DNA of 56,295 bases from an uncultured Afifella sp. Lineage in GTDB: Bacteria > Pseudomonadota > Alphaproteobacteria > Rhizobiales > Afifellaceae. The notes beneath the pieces are model-generated. The model was given only the letters and a program-made list of their open reading frames with translations. It ran no database searches and was not told the DNA's origin. How positions within the stretch are numbered: position 1 is the stretch's first letter; every line of letters begins with the position of its first letter. A program made the position numbers and the translations under genes. The stretch is taken from positions 1 through 56,295 of the forward strand of contig CAMYKZ010000039.1 of NCBI GenBank assembly GCA_947259045.1, written 5' to 3'. Of this stretch, positions 31,136 to 39,673 are shown piece after piece.

Positions 31136-32728
31136 ATGACAAGCCTCTCAGAAGGCTTGGTGCCGGCCGGCATCAGGCCGGGTCCCATCCATCGCCATCT
31201 GGCAGCTTCCATCGCAGCAGCAGCGATCGCTGATTTTCTGTTTTTCGACAAGCCCGTCGGCGTATCGCTGGTGCTTGCTTTTGCCGCACTGTCGGCGCTG
31301 ACGCTGCTGGCCAATCCGGCACTCTGGTCCTGGAAGAGATCCCATGCGGCAGCCGGCCTGTTGCTGATCGCCGGCCTGTTGCCGGGTCTGGAAAATCCCG
31401 GCTTGTTGTCGCTGATCTTTGCGCTTGCCGGCACAGCAGCCTTCTGCCTGCTTTTGCATGATCGGTTTCGCGGCGGCTTCGCCACCCGGATACTGCAAAT
31501 GCTTGATCTGGTGTCCACCGGGCCGGTCCGGTTGATTGCCGACCTGGCGATCCTGCGCCGGGCTTGCGGCCGGGTGTCGAAGGCGGCAAACCGGGTGCCC
31601 TGGTCCGCCTGGCTGGTGCCGCTGGTCTTCGGCACGATTTTCCTGGCGCTTTTTGCCTCCGCCAATCCGCTGATTGAGAACTGGTTTCTGGGCATCGATC
31701 TAGATTGGCTGGCGCCCGATCCGTTGCGCGTGCTGATCTGGGTGCTTGTGATCGCTTTCGCTTGGCCTTTCACCCGCGGCAGGGTGCGCCGGATCGCAAC
31801 GACGAGAAGGTTTTCCGGTCCAGCAGGTCGGGCGGCCCGCCAACCGATCACGTCCGCAACGGACAGATTGTCTGCCGGAAGCCTGTTCGGGCCCGCCGCA
31901 ATCCTGCGCTCCCTGCTTGTGTTCAACGGCCTGTTTGTGGTCCAGACGATGCTCGACCTGACCTATCTGTGGGGTGGCGTCGCGCTGCCTGAGGGCATGA
32001 ATTACGCGACCTATGCCCATCGCGGCGCCTATCCGCTGATTGCCACGGCGCTGCTGGCAGCCGGATTTGTACTGGCCGCCATGCGCCCGGGCAGCGACAG
32101 CGAGCGGATGCCTGTGGTGCGGCTGCTGGTCTATCTTTGGACCGGGCAGAACGTGCTGCTGGTGATATCTTCGATGCTGCGGCTCAATCTCTATGTCGCG
32201 GTCTATTCGCTGACCATGCTGCGGATCGCGGCGCTGATCTGGATGATGCTTGTGGCGACCGGACTTCTGCTGATCGTCGCGCGGATTGTGCTCGGGCGAT
32301 CGAACGGCTGGCTGATCTCCATCAACGCGGCGGCACTGGCGGCAACGCTTTATGTCTGCAGCTTTGTGAACTTTCCCCATCTGGTCGCCGGTTTCAACGT
32401 CGAACACAGCCGCGAAATATCAGGCCATGGCGTGGCGCTGGACTGGGACTACCTGACACAGTTGGGGCCGCAGGCCATCCCGCCGCTCGACCGCTATGCC
32501 GCCGCGATCAGATCGAACGGCGGCAGGGTTCCGAAAAACCTGCTGCTGAGCGCCGCAAAACTGACCAGGCAACATAATAGTCAGATGGCTGACTGGCACG
32601 GCTGGAGTTTTCGCGGCTGGCGCCTGACGCGGTATCTGCAGGATCGTGGGCCGGAACCTGCCGTCAGCGAAAAACCTGCCGTCAGCGAAAAACCAGGATC
32701 CTGGACTTATCCGCCCAACCCGTATTGA
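31136..32728 (+). CDS. DUF4173/DUF4153 membrane protein
   Basis: A 530-residue polytopic membrane protein with about eleven hydrophobic segments and a soluble C-terminal part of roughly 100 residues. It matches the DUF4173 family (short motifs such as FNGLFVVQTMLDLTYLWGGVA and MLRIAALIWMMLVATGLLLI). Function is not known. It ends with a tandem PAVSEK repeat made by an 18-base duplication. A 269-base gap without a supported gene separates it from the arsP-like gene, so it may have its own promoter. It is convergent with the hemerythrin gene. Confidence 0.8.
   Translation: MTSLSEGLVPAGIRPGPIHRHLAASIAAAAIADFLFFDKPVGVSLVLAFAALSALTLLANPALWSWKRSHAAAGLLLIAGLLPGLENPGLLSLIFALAGTAAFCLLLHDRFRGGFATRILQMLDLVSTGPVRLIADLAILRRACGRVSKAANRVPWSAWLVPLVFGTIFLALFASANPLIENWFLGIDLDWLAPDPLRVLIWVLVIAFAWPFTRGRVRRIATTRRFSGPAGRAARQPITSATDRLSAGSLFGPAAILRSLLVFNGLFVVQTMLDLTYLWGGVALPEGMNYATYAHRGAYPLIATALLAAGFVLAAMRPGSDSERMPVVRLLVYLWTGQNVLLVISSMLRLNLYVAVYSLTMLRIAALIWMMLVATGLLLIVARIVLGRSNGWLISINAAALAATLYVCSFVNFPHLVAGFNVEHSREISGHGVALDWDYLTQLGPQAIPPLDRYAAAIRSNGGRVPKNLLLSAAKLTRQHNSQMADWHGWSFRGWRLTRYLQDRGPEPAVSEKPAVSEKPGSWTYPPNPY
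32657..32692 (+). repeat. Perfect 18-bp in-frame tandem duplication at the 3' end of the DUF4173 gene
   Basis: CCTGCCGTCAGCGAAAAA occurs twice with no mismatch (32657-32674 and 32675-32692) and encodes PAVSEK twice near the C-terminus. It is similar in kind to the 21-bp duplication in polA. Confidence 0.9.
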
Positions 32729-32733
32729 TGGCC

Positions 32734-33318
32734 CTAACCGATGCCCAGCCCGGCCTCCGTCCGGTCAAGGATGACCGGCACGATCAGATCCTCTTCGTCG
32801 GCCAGATGCTGCAGCAGGATTTTCATGAAACCGTCTGAGACGGTGGCAAATCCGTCGGCCGCCCTGGTGACCAGCGGCGTCCCGCCGTCAACGGCACCGG
32901 CCAGCATCTGGCCGGATCGGGCGAGATCGTCCAGAGCGTGGTGGATCGTCTCATGGTCGGCTTCCAGCACGTCAAAACCCTTTGCCAGACTGGTCTCCGC
33001 GCGAACGAAAACCGGGAAATATTGCCGGTCCTCGATCATGTGATGGGTCTGCAATTCGCCGAGCAGGAAATTGAGCCGGGGGGCGAACCATTGGCGAAAC
33101 TGATCCGGCGGCACATCGCCTTCGCGCAGCGCGCCGGCCGCCTGCACCAGCGCCTGCGACAATTCGCGGAACATTTCGTGCCGGGCAAGCCAGAAGCGCG
33201 CCATGTCGCCGAGATTGACGTGACCGGTCCAGACCTCTCGCGGATAGCGTTCCAGAAGGTGACGCAGATCGTCCGGCCAGCCGGAGCGGCTGGCGAGATC
33301 CAGGCCGTCGGTCTTCAA
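32734..33318 (-). CDS. Hemerythrin-domain protein
   Basis: A 194-residue cytosolic protein with a hemerythrin HHE-type helical bundle. Likely di-iron ligands lie in [25 protein letters not shown] and [13 protein letters not shown]. The N-terminal part ([20 protein letters not shown]) precedes a heme-free O2/NO-binding or iron-sensing fold. The start overlaps the gpmA stop by 4 bases on the minus strand, so it is co-expressed with dapB and gpmA. Its role is not clear from this metabolic setting; oxygen or nitric oxide sensing is a family-level guess. Confidence 0.88.
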   Translation of the reverse strand: MKTDGLDLASRSGWPDDLRHLLERYPREVWTGHVNLGDMARFWLARHEMFRELSQALVQAAGALREGDVPPDQFRQWFAPRLNFLLGELQTHHMIEDRQYFPVFVRAETSLAKGFDVLEADHETIHHALDDLARSGQMLAGAVDGGTPLVTRAADGFATVSDGFMKILLQHLADEEDLIVPVILDRTEAGLGIG

Positions 33319-33935
33319 TCCTCCAGGATCCGTTTTTCCGCCACTGTCGTATCGGCATCAAGCCGGTACACCAGCGGCACGCCGGTGCCGATCTCCAGTT
33401 TCAGCACCTCTTCCGGCGTCAGTCGGTCGAGCACCATGGCCAGCGCCCTGAGCGAATTGCCGTGGGCTGCAACCAGAACGCGGTTTCCGCGCATCACGTC
33501 GGGCAGGATCTGCGTCATGTAATAGGGCCAGACGCGGGCGCCGGTATCCTTCAGGCTTTCGCCGCCCGGCGGCGGTGTGTCGTAGGAGCGGCGCCAGATA
33601 TGCACCTGCTCCTCGCCCCATTTGGCGCGCGCATCGTCCTTGTTCAGGCCCGACAGATCGCCATAGTCACGCTCGTTCAGGGCCTGGTCGCGGTGTCCGG
33701 GAACGCTTGCGTGTTGCATTTCTTCAAGCGCCAGTTCGAGCGTTTTCTGCGCCCGCGACAGGTCGCTGGTATAGGTGACGTCAAACGACAGGCCTTCGGC
33801 TTTCAGGAGCCGGCCGGCGGTGCGGGCTTCTTCAACGCCTTTCTCCGTCAGACCGGGATCGCGCCAGCCGGTGAACAGGTTTTTCAGGTTCCATTCGCTC
33901 TGGCCATGACGCACAAGCACAAGAAGGCGGTCCAT
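33315..33935 (-). CDS. gpmA: 2,3-bisphosphoglycerate-dependent phosphoglycerate mutase
   Basis: A 206-residue glycolytic enzyme interconverting 3- and 2-phosphoglycerate. The phosphohistidine motif is at [12 protein letters not shown] (H10), then [46 protein letters not shown] and the second catalytic His in [10 protein letters not shown]. The C-terminal tail is short, typical of rhizobial forms, which are about 211 residues. It lies 56 bases after dapB and overlaps the hemerythrin gene start by 4 bases. The dapB-gpmA pairing is common in Hyphomicrobiales. Confidence 0.95.
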   Translation of the reverse strand: MDRLLVLVRHGQSEWNLKNLFTGWRDPGLTEKGVEEARTAGRLLKAEGLSFDVTYTSDLSRAQKTLELALEEMQHASVPGHRDQALNERDYGDLSGLNKDDARAKWGEEQVHIWRRSYDTPPPGGESLKDTGARVWPYYMTQILPDVMRGNRVLVAAHGNSLRALAMVLDRLTPEEVLKLEIGTGVPLVYRLDADTTVAEKRILED

Positions 33936-33991
33936 ATCTGTCTCCGTTCAAATTTCAGTCATGCCCGCTTCGGGCTGTATTCAGGCCCCGT

Positions 33992-34804
33992 TCAAGTCAG
34001 GCCAAGCACATCGGCCATGGAATAAAGTCCGGGTTTCTTGTCGATACCCCAAAGGGCTGCGCGAACCGCGCCGTTGGCAAACACCGTCCGGTCCTGGGCC
34101 CGGTGGGTGAGTTCGATGCGCTCGCCCTCGCCGGCCAGAATGACGGTGTGATCGCCGACAACGGAGCCGCCGCGCAAGGTGGCGAAACCGATGCTGCCTT
34201 CCTCGCGCGGGCCGGTGTGGCCATCGCGCACCCGTACCGATTTTTCATCCAGATCGACGCCGCGGCCGGCAGCCGCGGCTTGCCCGAGCAGCAATGCGGT
34301 GCCTGAGGGCGCATCGACCTTGTGCCGATGGTGCATCTCGACGATTTCCAGATCGAATTCCGGGCCGAGCGAAGCCGCCGCGCGGTGCACCAGGCCGGCC
34401 AGAAGATTGACGCCCAGGCTCATATTGCCGGATTTGACGATCCGGGCGTGACGGGCAGCGGCGGCGATCTTTTCCTCGTCATCATCCGTCAGGCCGGTTG
34501 TGCCGATGACATGCACGATCCGGGCCTGGGCGGCCAGTTCCGCATAGGCCAGAGTGGCGGCGGGAGCGGTAAAATCGAGCACCGCATCGCAATTGGCAAA
34601 AACCGACAGCGGGTCGGCGTCGATGATAACGCCAAGCGGCCCAAGGCCCGCCAGAACGCCGGCGTCCTGGCCCAGAACCGGCGCTCCGTCGCGGTCGACG
34701 GCTCCGGTCAGGCGCATGTCCGGCTGTGCGTCGATAGCCCGAACCAGCGCCTGGCCCATCCGGCCGCCGACACCAACCACTGCAACCCGAATCGTCTCGC
34801 TCAT
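33992..34804 (-). CDS. dapB: 4-hydroxy-tetrahydrodipicolinate reductase
   Basis: A 270-residue NAD(P)H-dependent enzyme of lysine and peptidoglycan precursor synthesis. It has the Rossmann motif [16 protein letters not shown] at the N-terminus, the conserved [16 protein letters not shown] block with catalytic His and Lys, and [20 protein letters not shown] with [11 protein letters not shown] at the end. I start at the ATG at 34804, whose product begins MSETIRVAV; the longer frame to 34885 adds 27 residues with no family match. It is the first gene of dapB-gpmA-hemerythrin. Confidence 0.95.
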   Translation of the reverse strand: MSETIRVAVVGVGGRMGQALVRAIDAQPDMRLTGAVDRDGAPVLGQDAGVLAGLGPLGVIIDADPLSVFANCDAVLDFTAPAATLAYAELAAQARIVHVIGTTGLTDDDEEKIAAAARHARIVKSGNMSLGVNLLAGLVHRAAASLGPEFDLEIVEMHHRHKVDAPSGTALLLGQAAAAGRGVDLDEKSVRVRDGHTGPREEGSIGFATLRGGSVVGDHTVILAGEGERIELTHRAQDRTVFANGAVRAALWGIDKKPGLYSMADVLGLT

Positions 34805-35005
34805 CGGCACATTGTCTCCATATTGCGGCTCAGCTGCGCCGGTCCGGTCTGCGCCCGCTGAGTGCCCGTCACTGGCTCCTCGCAATTGCCACAGTCCGCG
34901 TCAAGTGCTGCGGCGTGGTGCGCAGGCGATATGGGCGGCCGGTTGCGGGGTTCTGCCGCAAGTCCGGAGCATGACAAAACCTGCCGGAAGGACTAAATCC
35001 ATATC

Positions 35006-36355
35006 ATGGACACAGAATTTGAAGGCCTGAGCGGCGCGCAACGCATCGGCTTCGACGGGCCGCGACTGCGGCTTTCGACCCTGAACAGGCTGCGCTGGCT
35101 GGCCATCGCCGGCCAGACGATCGCCGTATTGATCGTCGGTTTGTGGCTTGGTTTTCCGGTCCCCTACCTGCCGTGTTTTCTGCTGATTGCAATATCGTTT
35201 GCGTTGAACATCTTTCTGCGCCTGCGGTTTCCGCCCTCCAGCCGGCTCGATCCGATCTGGACGACGATCATCCTTTCCTATGACATTCTGCAATTGTCCG
35301 GATTGCTCTACCTGACGGGCGGACTGGAAAACCCGTTTGCGATCCTTCTGCTCGGACCCGTTGTCGTCTCGGCCACGACACAGCAGCCCGACAAGACATT
35401 TCTGCTGGGCGCGCTGGTCCTTTCGCTGGCCACCGCGATGATATTCTCCCACGAACCGCTGCCCTGGTACCCCGACAAGGTGCTGGAGGTTCCGCTGCTG
35501 TTTGTCGGCGGTTTCTGGGTGGCGCTGCTGTCGTCATTGTTCTTTATCGCGTTTTTCGCGTTCCGGGTCTCTGAGGATGCCCGGCAATTGGCGGATGCTT
35601 TGACGGCGACAGAGCTGGTGCTGCAGCGTGAGAAACATCTCTCCGCGCTGGATGGGCTGGCGGCTGCGGCGGCGCACGAGCTCGGCACGCCGCTCGGCAC
35701 CATTGCAGTCGTCGCCAAGGAGCTTGAGCGTGAGCTTTCAGACGACGATCCGCAGGCCGATGACATCCGGCTGCTGCGCAGCCAGACGGAACGTTGCCGG
35801 GAGATCCTGTCTAAACTGACATCGTTATCGTCAATGCCGGACGGCCATATGATCCGGATGCCGATCTCCCATATCCTGGAGGACGTCGCCGCCCCGCATC
35901 GCGATTTCGGCATTGCGATCAATCTGTCGATGGAGGGCGAGGGGCCAGAACCGGTGACGGTCCGTAATCCGGGCCTGCTTTACGGTCTCGGCAATATTCT
36001 GGAAAACGCAGTTGATTTTGCCCGTGAAGAAGTTCGTCTCCAGGCCCGCTGGGACAATAATGGCGTGTCTGTTGTCGTTAACGATGATGGACCTGGATTT
36101 CCAGCCGATATTGTAGGCCGGCTGGGCGAGCCTTATGTAACAACGAGGCGGATGGATGGACGTGCGCCGGTGCCGGAAAATGGCGGTCTCGGACTTGGCT
36201 TCTTTATCGCCAAGACACTGCTTGGCCGCTCCGGGGCAAACATTGCGCTTGCCAACAGGCGGGGTCCGGATACCGGCGCTATCGTAACTGTCTATTGGCC
36301 CCGGGCGGAATTTGATGCAACAGAAGATGCAGAATTGAAATCCGCGGCGCAATAG
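35006..36355 (+). CDS. regB: Redox sensor histidine kinase RegB/ActS/PrrB
   Basis: A 449-residue sensor kinase with about six membrane helices (25-190). It carries the RegB quinone-site heptad GGLENPF at 105-111, the phosphoacceptor H224 in AAHELGTPLGTIAVVAKEL and the redox-active cysteine C264 in SQTERCREIL, which aligns in place with the Rhodobacter Cys265. The ATPase part has NILENAVDFA, DDGPGFP and GGLGLGFFIAKTLL. In relatives it senses aerobic respiration through ubiquinone and thiol oxidation and phosphorylates RegA. Upstream is the divergent dapB gene; the response regulator follows by 34 bases. Confidence 0.94.
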   Translation: MDTEFEGLSGAQRIGFDGPRLRLSTLNRLRWLAIAGQTIAVLIVGLWLGFPVPYLPCFLLIAISFALNIFLRLRFPPSSRLDPIWTTIILSYDILQLSGLLYLTGGLENPFAILLLGPVVVSATTQQPDKTFLLGALVLSLATAMIFSHEPLPWYPDKVLEVPLLFVGGFWVALLSSLFFIAFFAFRVSEDARQLADALTATELVLQREKHLSALDGLAAAAAHELGTPLGTIAVVAKELERELSDDDPQADDIRLLRSQTERCREILSKLTSLSSMPDGHMIRMPISHILEDVAAPHRDFGIAINLSMEGEGPEPVTVRNPGLLYGLGNILENAVDFAREEVRLQARWDNNGVSVVVNDDGPGFPADIVGRLGEPYVTTRRMDGRAPVPENGGLGLGFFIAKTLLGRSGANIALANRRGPDTGAIVTVYWPRAEFDATEDAELKSAAQ

Positions 36356-36389
36356 GTTTGAAAAAGGCCAACGGGAAACGGTGAACGGC

Positions 36390-36956
36390 ATGACGATGAC
36401 TGAAACGGACCTTGCAATCGAACTTCCAGCGGATGAGCCCATGCTTTTGATCGTCGATGATGACAAATCCTTCGGACCGCGTCTGGCCAGAGCGATGGAG
36501 AAACGGGGTTTTCTGACCGAAGTTGCCGAATCGGTCAGCGAGGCCAAATCGATCGTGCAGCGAACCGCACCGGCCTATGCGGTCGTCGATATGCGCCTGG
36601 AGGACGGCAATGGTCTCGATGTCATCGAACTGATCCGGACCAAGCGCCCGGAAGTCCGGGCCATCATCCTCACCGGCTACGGCAATATTGCCACGGCCGT
36701 CACCGCGGTCAAGATGGGCGCCATCGACTATCTTTCAAAACCCGCCGATGCCGACGAAATCTACGCGGCCTTGACCCAGAAGCCGGACGAAAAGGCGGAG
36801 CCGCCGGAAAATCCGATGTCGGCGGACCGGGTGCGTTGGGAACATATCCAGCGGGTCTACGAATTGTGCGACCGCAACGTATCGGAGACCGCAAGGCGGC
36901 TTAACATGCACCGCCGCACTTTGCAGCGCATTCTGGCCAAACGCGCGCCACGCTGA
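36390..36956 (+). CDS. regA: Response regulator RegA/ActR/PrrA
   Basis: The partner of RegB, about 188 residues. The receiver has the acidic pocket LLIVDDDKSF, the phosphoacceptor Asp in AVVDMRLEDGNGL (residue 67 from this start), Thr in ILTGYG and Lys in YLSKPADA. The C-terminal Fis-type helix-turn-helix (RNVSETARRLNMHRRTLQR) is almost invariant in this family. RegA controls photosynthesis, carbon and nitrogen fixation, and respiration genes in response to oxygen. The start could be GTG 36381, ATG 36390 or ATG 36396; I took 36390. Confidence 0.93.
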   Translation: MTMTETDLAIELPADEPMLLIVDDDKSFGPRLARAMEKRGFLTEVAESVSEAKSIVQRTAPAYAVVDMRLEDGNGLDVIELIRTKRPEVRAIILTGYGNIATAVTAVKMGAIDYLSKPADADEIYAALTQKPDEKAEPPENPMSADRVRWEHIQRVYELCDRNVSETARRLNMHRRTLQRILAKRAPR

Positions 36957-36970
36957 CGATCGCGTCCGCT

Positions 36971-37489
36971 TCAGCCGATGCCGAATGCCGCGTCAGGGTC
37001 TTCAAGGTCGTGCAGCCGGTTCGCGCCGGCGCGGGCGATCCGGATCAGCATCGACTTTCGGATACCGGCGTGTATCCGCTGTTCCGGCGCTTCCCGGATG
37101 ATCTCCGCGCCATAGGAATCGGCAATCATCAGGCCGGCGGATTGAGGAAAGATTTCCGGCGGCACCGCCGGCCCGGTGGCAAAATAGAACCGGTCCGCAT
37201 GCATCAGGTAATCAGGCCACTTGGTATCGGCACGAAAATCCTCGATCGACGATTTGATTTCGACGATCAGCACCGCACCTTTTGCACAGACCGCGACAAG
37301 ATCGGCCCGGCGGCCCGACGGCAGCGCCAGCTCCGGGATCAGCGCAAGCCCCTCCGCCCGCAGTCTGCGGCAGACACCACGGCGGATCGCAAGGGCAGCC
37401 TGCGACTGCCTGCCGTCGGCCGGCAGACTCAATTGATCCGGTCCGGCGCCGGGACGAAATTCCAAGCCATTCTCCCTGATCGTCGACAT
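36971..37489 (-). CDS. mmcB: MmcB-family DNA repair protein
   Basis: A 172-residue protein with a PD-(D/E)XK nuclease-like core: RRGVCRRLRAEGLALIPELAL, then RRADLVAVCAKGAVLIVEIK with the acidic/Lys motif (E-x-K) and DFRADTKWPDYLMHADRFYF. MmcB is a LexA/SOS-linked protein of alphaproteobacteria implicated in mitomycin C damage repair (Caulobacter). I begin at ATG 37489 (MSTIRENG), since the frame otherwise opens with a GTG 18 bases earlier. It is convergent with regA and divergent from the cyclase gene. Confidence 0.87.
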   Translation of the reverse strand: MSTIRENGLEFRPGAGPDQLSLPADGRQSQAALAIRRGVCRRLRAEGLALIPELALPSGRRADLVAVCAKGAVLIVEIKSSIEDFRADTKWPDYLMHADRFYFATGPAVPPEIFPQSAGLMIADSYGAEIIREAPEQRIHAGIRKSMLIRIARAGANRLHDLEDPDAAFGIG

Positions 37490-37645
37490 CAGTCGGCAAG
37501 GTATCACAACCGGTAATCTTTGAGCAGCCTCGGATTCGGGAATGCTTCCGATCAGACCAGCCGATTGCTTAACATTGGCGACCGTGCGAATTGCCTTGTC
37601 AGAGTCCGGGATATCCTCAAACCATAACCGGCAGGAGTTGGCGGA

Positions 37646-39508
37646 TTGGCGGAAAAGGCAAGCGAAAAGCTGAAATGGAAATTTTCACTCGGTGCCGTGC
37701 TCGGCAGCGCCTTCGGGCTACTGATCGCAATAGCGATCGGCGTCGTGCTGGCGCTGTCTGTCTACTCAAACTACACCAACACGTTCGGCCTGCTGAACAG
37801 CCGCTCGGTTGCTGCAGTCGAGGCGCTTGAAGACGACCTTGTCCGCGACCTTGGGCCGGCAAAGGACATCGTCGATTTTCTGGCTCTGCTTTTTGCCGAC
37901 GGCGCATTCGATCTTGAAGACAGGGTCAAGGCCGAAACGATCCTGCGCGGCGCATCGGCCGGCGATCCGGACGTTGCCGCCATTGTCCTCTACAGTACCG
38001 ATACCGAGCGTCGTTTCGGCGTATTCCGGAGGCCGGGGGATCAATATGGCCCGATCGATGACGAGGCTGTCACAAACCCGATGATCCAGCGCGAAATGAC
38101 AGACGGCGCGCCGTTGGACACCGCCGTCTGGGGCAGGCCGGTCATCGTCAATGGCAATCTGTTTGCCAATGTTCGCCGGGCTCTGGTGCGCGAGGGTATC
38201 GTATACGGCTATGTTGTTGCCGCAGTTCCGGTTCGCCAGGTCAGCGCCCGGTTATCCGCCTTTGGCGGCTCCGACGGTGCAACGGCTTTCGTGATAACCA
38301 ACAATAATCGCGTTCTTGTGCATCCGCGCCTGGCAAAGGGTCTGGCCATCGAAGGCGCGAGACGCGAGGCGACGGGCACGGCGATGCTCAATCTGCTGGC
38401 GCCGCAGCTGGCTCTGTTTGAAGATCCGGTTCTGCGCCGGTTCGGCGAACGCAACAAGATAGAGACGTTTACAGATGCGGCAGAGCGCGGCGTGGACGTC
38501 AGTTTCCTGGATTTGTCCGGCGAGGATGATAAACGGCATAATTTTGTCCTGATGACAAAACAGACCAGCGCATTTTCTGCCGAACCGTGGACGCTTGGGC
38601 TGTATTATCCCGCCCATGCGGTGAATGAGGAGTTGCGCCGGCTGATGCTGACGATTGTCGTCGGCCTGCTGCTGCTGGTTGCGGCGGTGATCGCCGCGGT
38701 ACTGCTTGGCCACCGGATGGCAAAACCGGTCAAGCGCATTACCCAGCTTGCCGGACGGGTGACAGCGCTGGACCTGGATAATGTGGAATATCTGCCGGCA
38801 AGCCGGGTCCGTGAATTCGACACCGGTGCACGCGCAATGAACCAGATGGTGAATGCCCTGTCGGCGTTTTCCACCTACGTGCCGAAAGTGCTGGTTGCCA
38901 GGTTGATCAGCATGGGCGTAGAAGAAACCGGCAAGCCTGTCGAGACCGACCTGACCGTGATGTTTACCGACATTGCCGGTTTTACCTCGCGCTCTGAAAC
39001 CATGGGCGCGTCGGACACAGCCGATTTTCTCAATCGCCATTTTGCCAAACTGGGTGCGGTAATCGATGATTGCGGCGGCACTATCGACAAATATATGGGC
39101 GACGGGCTGATGGCCTTCTGGGGCGCGCCCGAGCCGACAAAGGATCATGCCGCGCGGGCCTGCGAAGCGGCGCGCCGGATTGCAGCCGATATTGCCGAGG
39201 ACAACCGGCGGATCGCAGAACAGGGCGGCCAGCCGGTCGGAATGCGGATCGGAATTCACACCGGCCCGACGATCGTCGGCAATATCGGTGCGGCGAGCCG
39301 GGTCAATTATACCGTGGTCGGCGATACCGTGAATATCTCTGCCCGCCTGCAGGAACTTGGCAAGACTGCAGGTGGCGGCGCTGATATCATCGTGTTGATC
39401 AGTGAACAGACACGGGAAGAAGCCGGCGTTGAGAACCAGACCCGTGAATTCGGCCGTCATCATCTGCGCGGCCGTGAACAGGAAATCGGGGTTTATCGGC
39501 TGCTTTGA
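37646..39508 (+). CDS. Membrane adenylate cyclase with periplasmic sensor and HAMP
   Basis: A 620-residue signalling protein. The first helix lies at about 13-38 and a large periplasmic sensor at 40-330 (single or double Cache-like), with a second helix at 332-355 and a HAMP linker to about 410. The C-terminal class III cyclase domain keeps D442 (VMFTDIAGFTSR), D486 (YMGDGLMAFWGAP) and a Lys in IDKYMGD that favours ATP over GTP, then VNYTVVGDTVNISARLQ. The start is a TTG at 37646 with GGAG 9 bases upstream; no ATG gives the first helix intact. It is a single gene ended by a perfect palindromic terminator. Confidence 0.9.
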   Translation: MAEKASEKLKWKFSLGAVLGSAFGLLIAIAIGVVLALSVYSNYTNTFGLLNSRSVAAVEALEDDLVRDLGPAKDIVDFLALLFADGAFDLEDRVKAETILRGASAGDPDVAAIVLYSTDTERRFGVFRRPGDQYGPIDDEAVTNPMIQREMTDGAPLDTAVWGRPVIVNGNLFANVRRALVREGIVYGYVVAAVPVRQVSARLSAFGGSDGATAFVITNNNRVLVHPRLAKGLAIEGARREATGTAMLNLLAPQLALFEDPVLRRFGERNKIETFTDAAERGVDVSFLDLSGEDDKRHNFVLMTKQTSAFSAEPWTLGLYYPAHAVNEELRRLMLTIVVGLLLLVAAVIAAVLLGHRMAKPVKRITQLAGRVTALDLDNVEYLPASRVREFDTGARAMNQMVNALSAFSTYVPKVLVARLISMGVEETGKPVETDLTVMFTDIAGFTSRSETMGASDTADFLNRHFAKLGAVIDDCGGTIDKYMGDGLMAFWGAPEPTKDHAARACEAARRIAADIAEDNRRIAEQGGQPVGMRIGIHTGPTIVGNIGAASRVNYTVVGDTVNISARLQELGKTAGGGADIIVLISEQTREEAGVENQTREFGRHHLRGREQEIGVYRLL

Positions 39509-39618
39509 ATATTGACGCCGGAGATTGCATAGAACATTCCGAAGGTGGAAGGTTTGCCCAGGCGGACCTCAAGAGCTGCCAATCATCCCGGGGGATGAAT
39601 TTTCGGACTGCGGGCATC

Positions 39619-39648
39619 CGGGCTCTCTTCCATATGGAAGAGAGCCCG
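39619..39648. terminator. Perfect 30-bp palindrome, bidirectional terminator
   Basis: A perfect inverted repeat of 15+15 bases (arm CGGGCTCTCTTCCAT) with no mismatch lies between the convergent cyclase and RND permease genes. On the plus strand it is followed by ATCTGTTTC. It can form a long cruciform or RNA hairpin, so it probably ends transcription from both sides. Confidence 0.65.
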
Positions 39649-39673
39649 ATCTGTTTCAGACGAGGTGTTCCGA

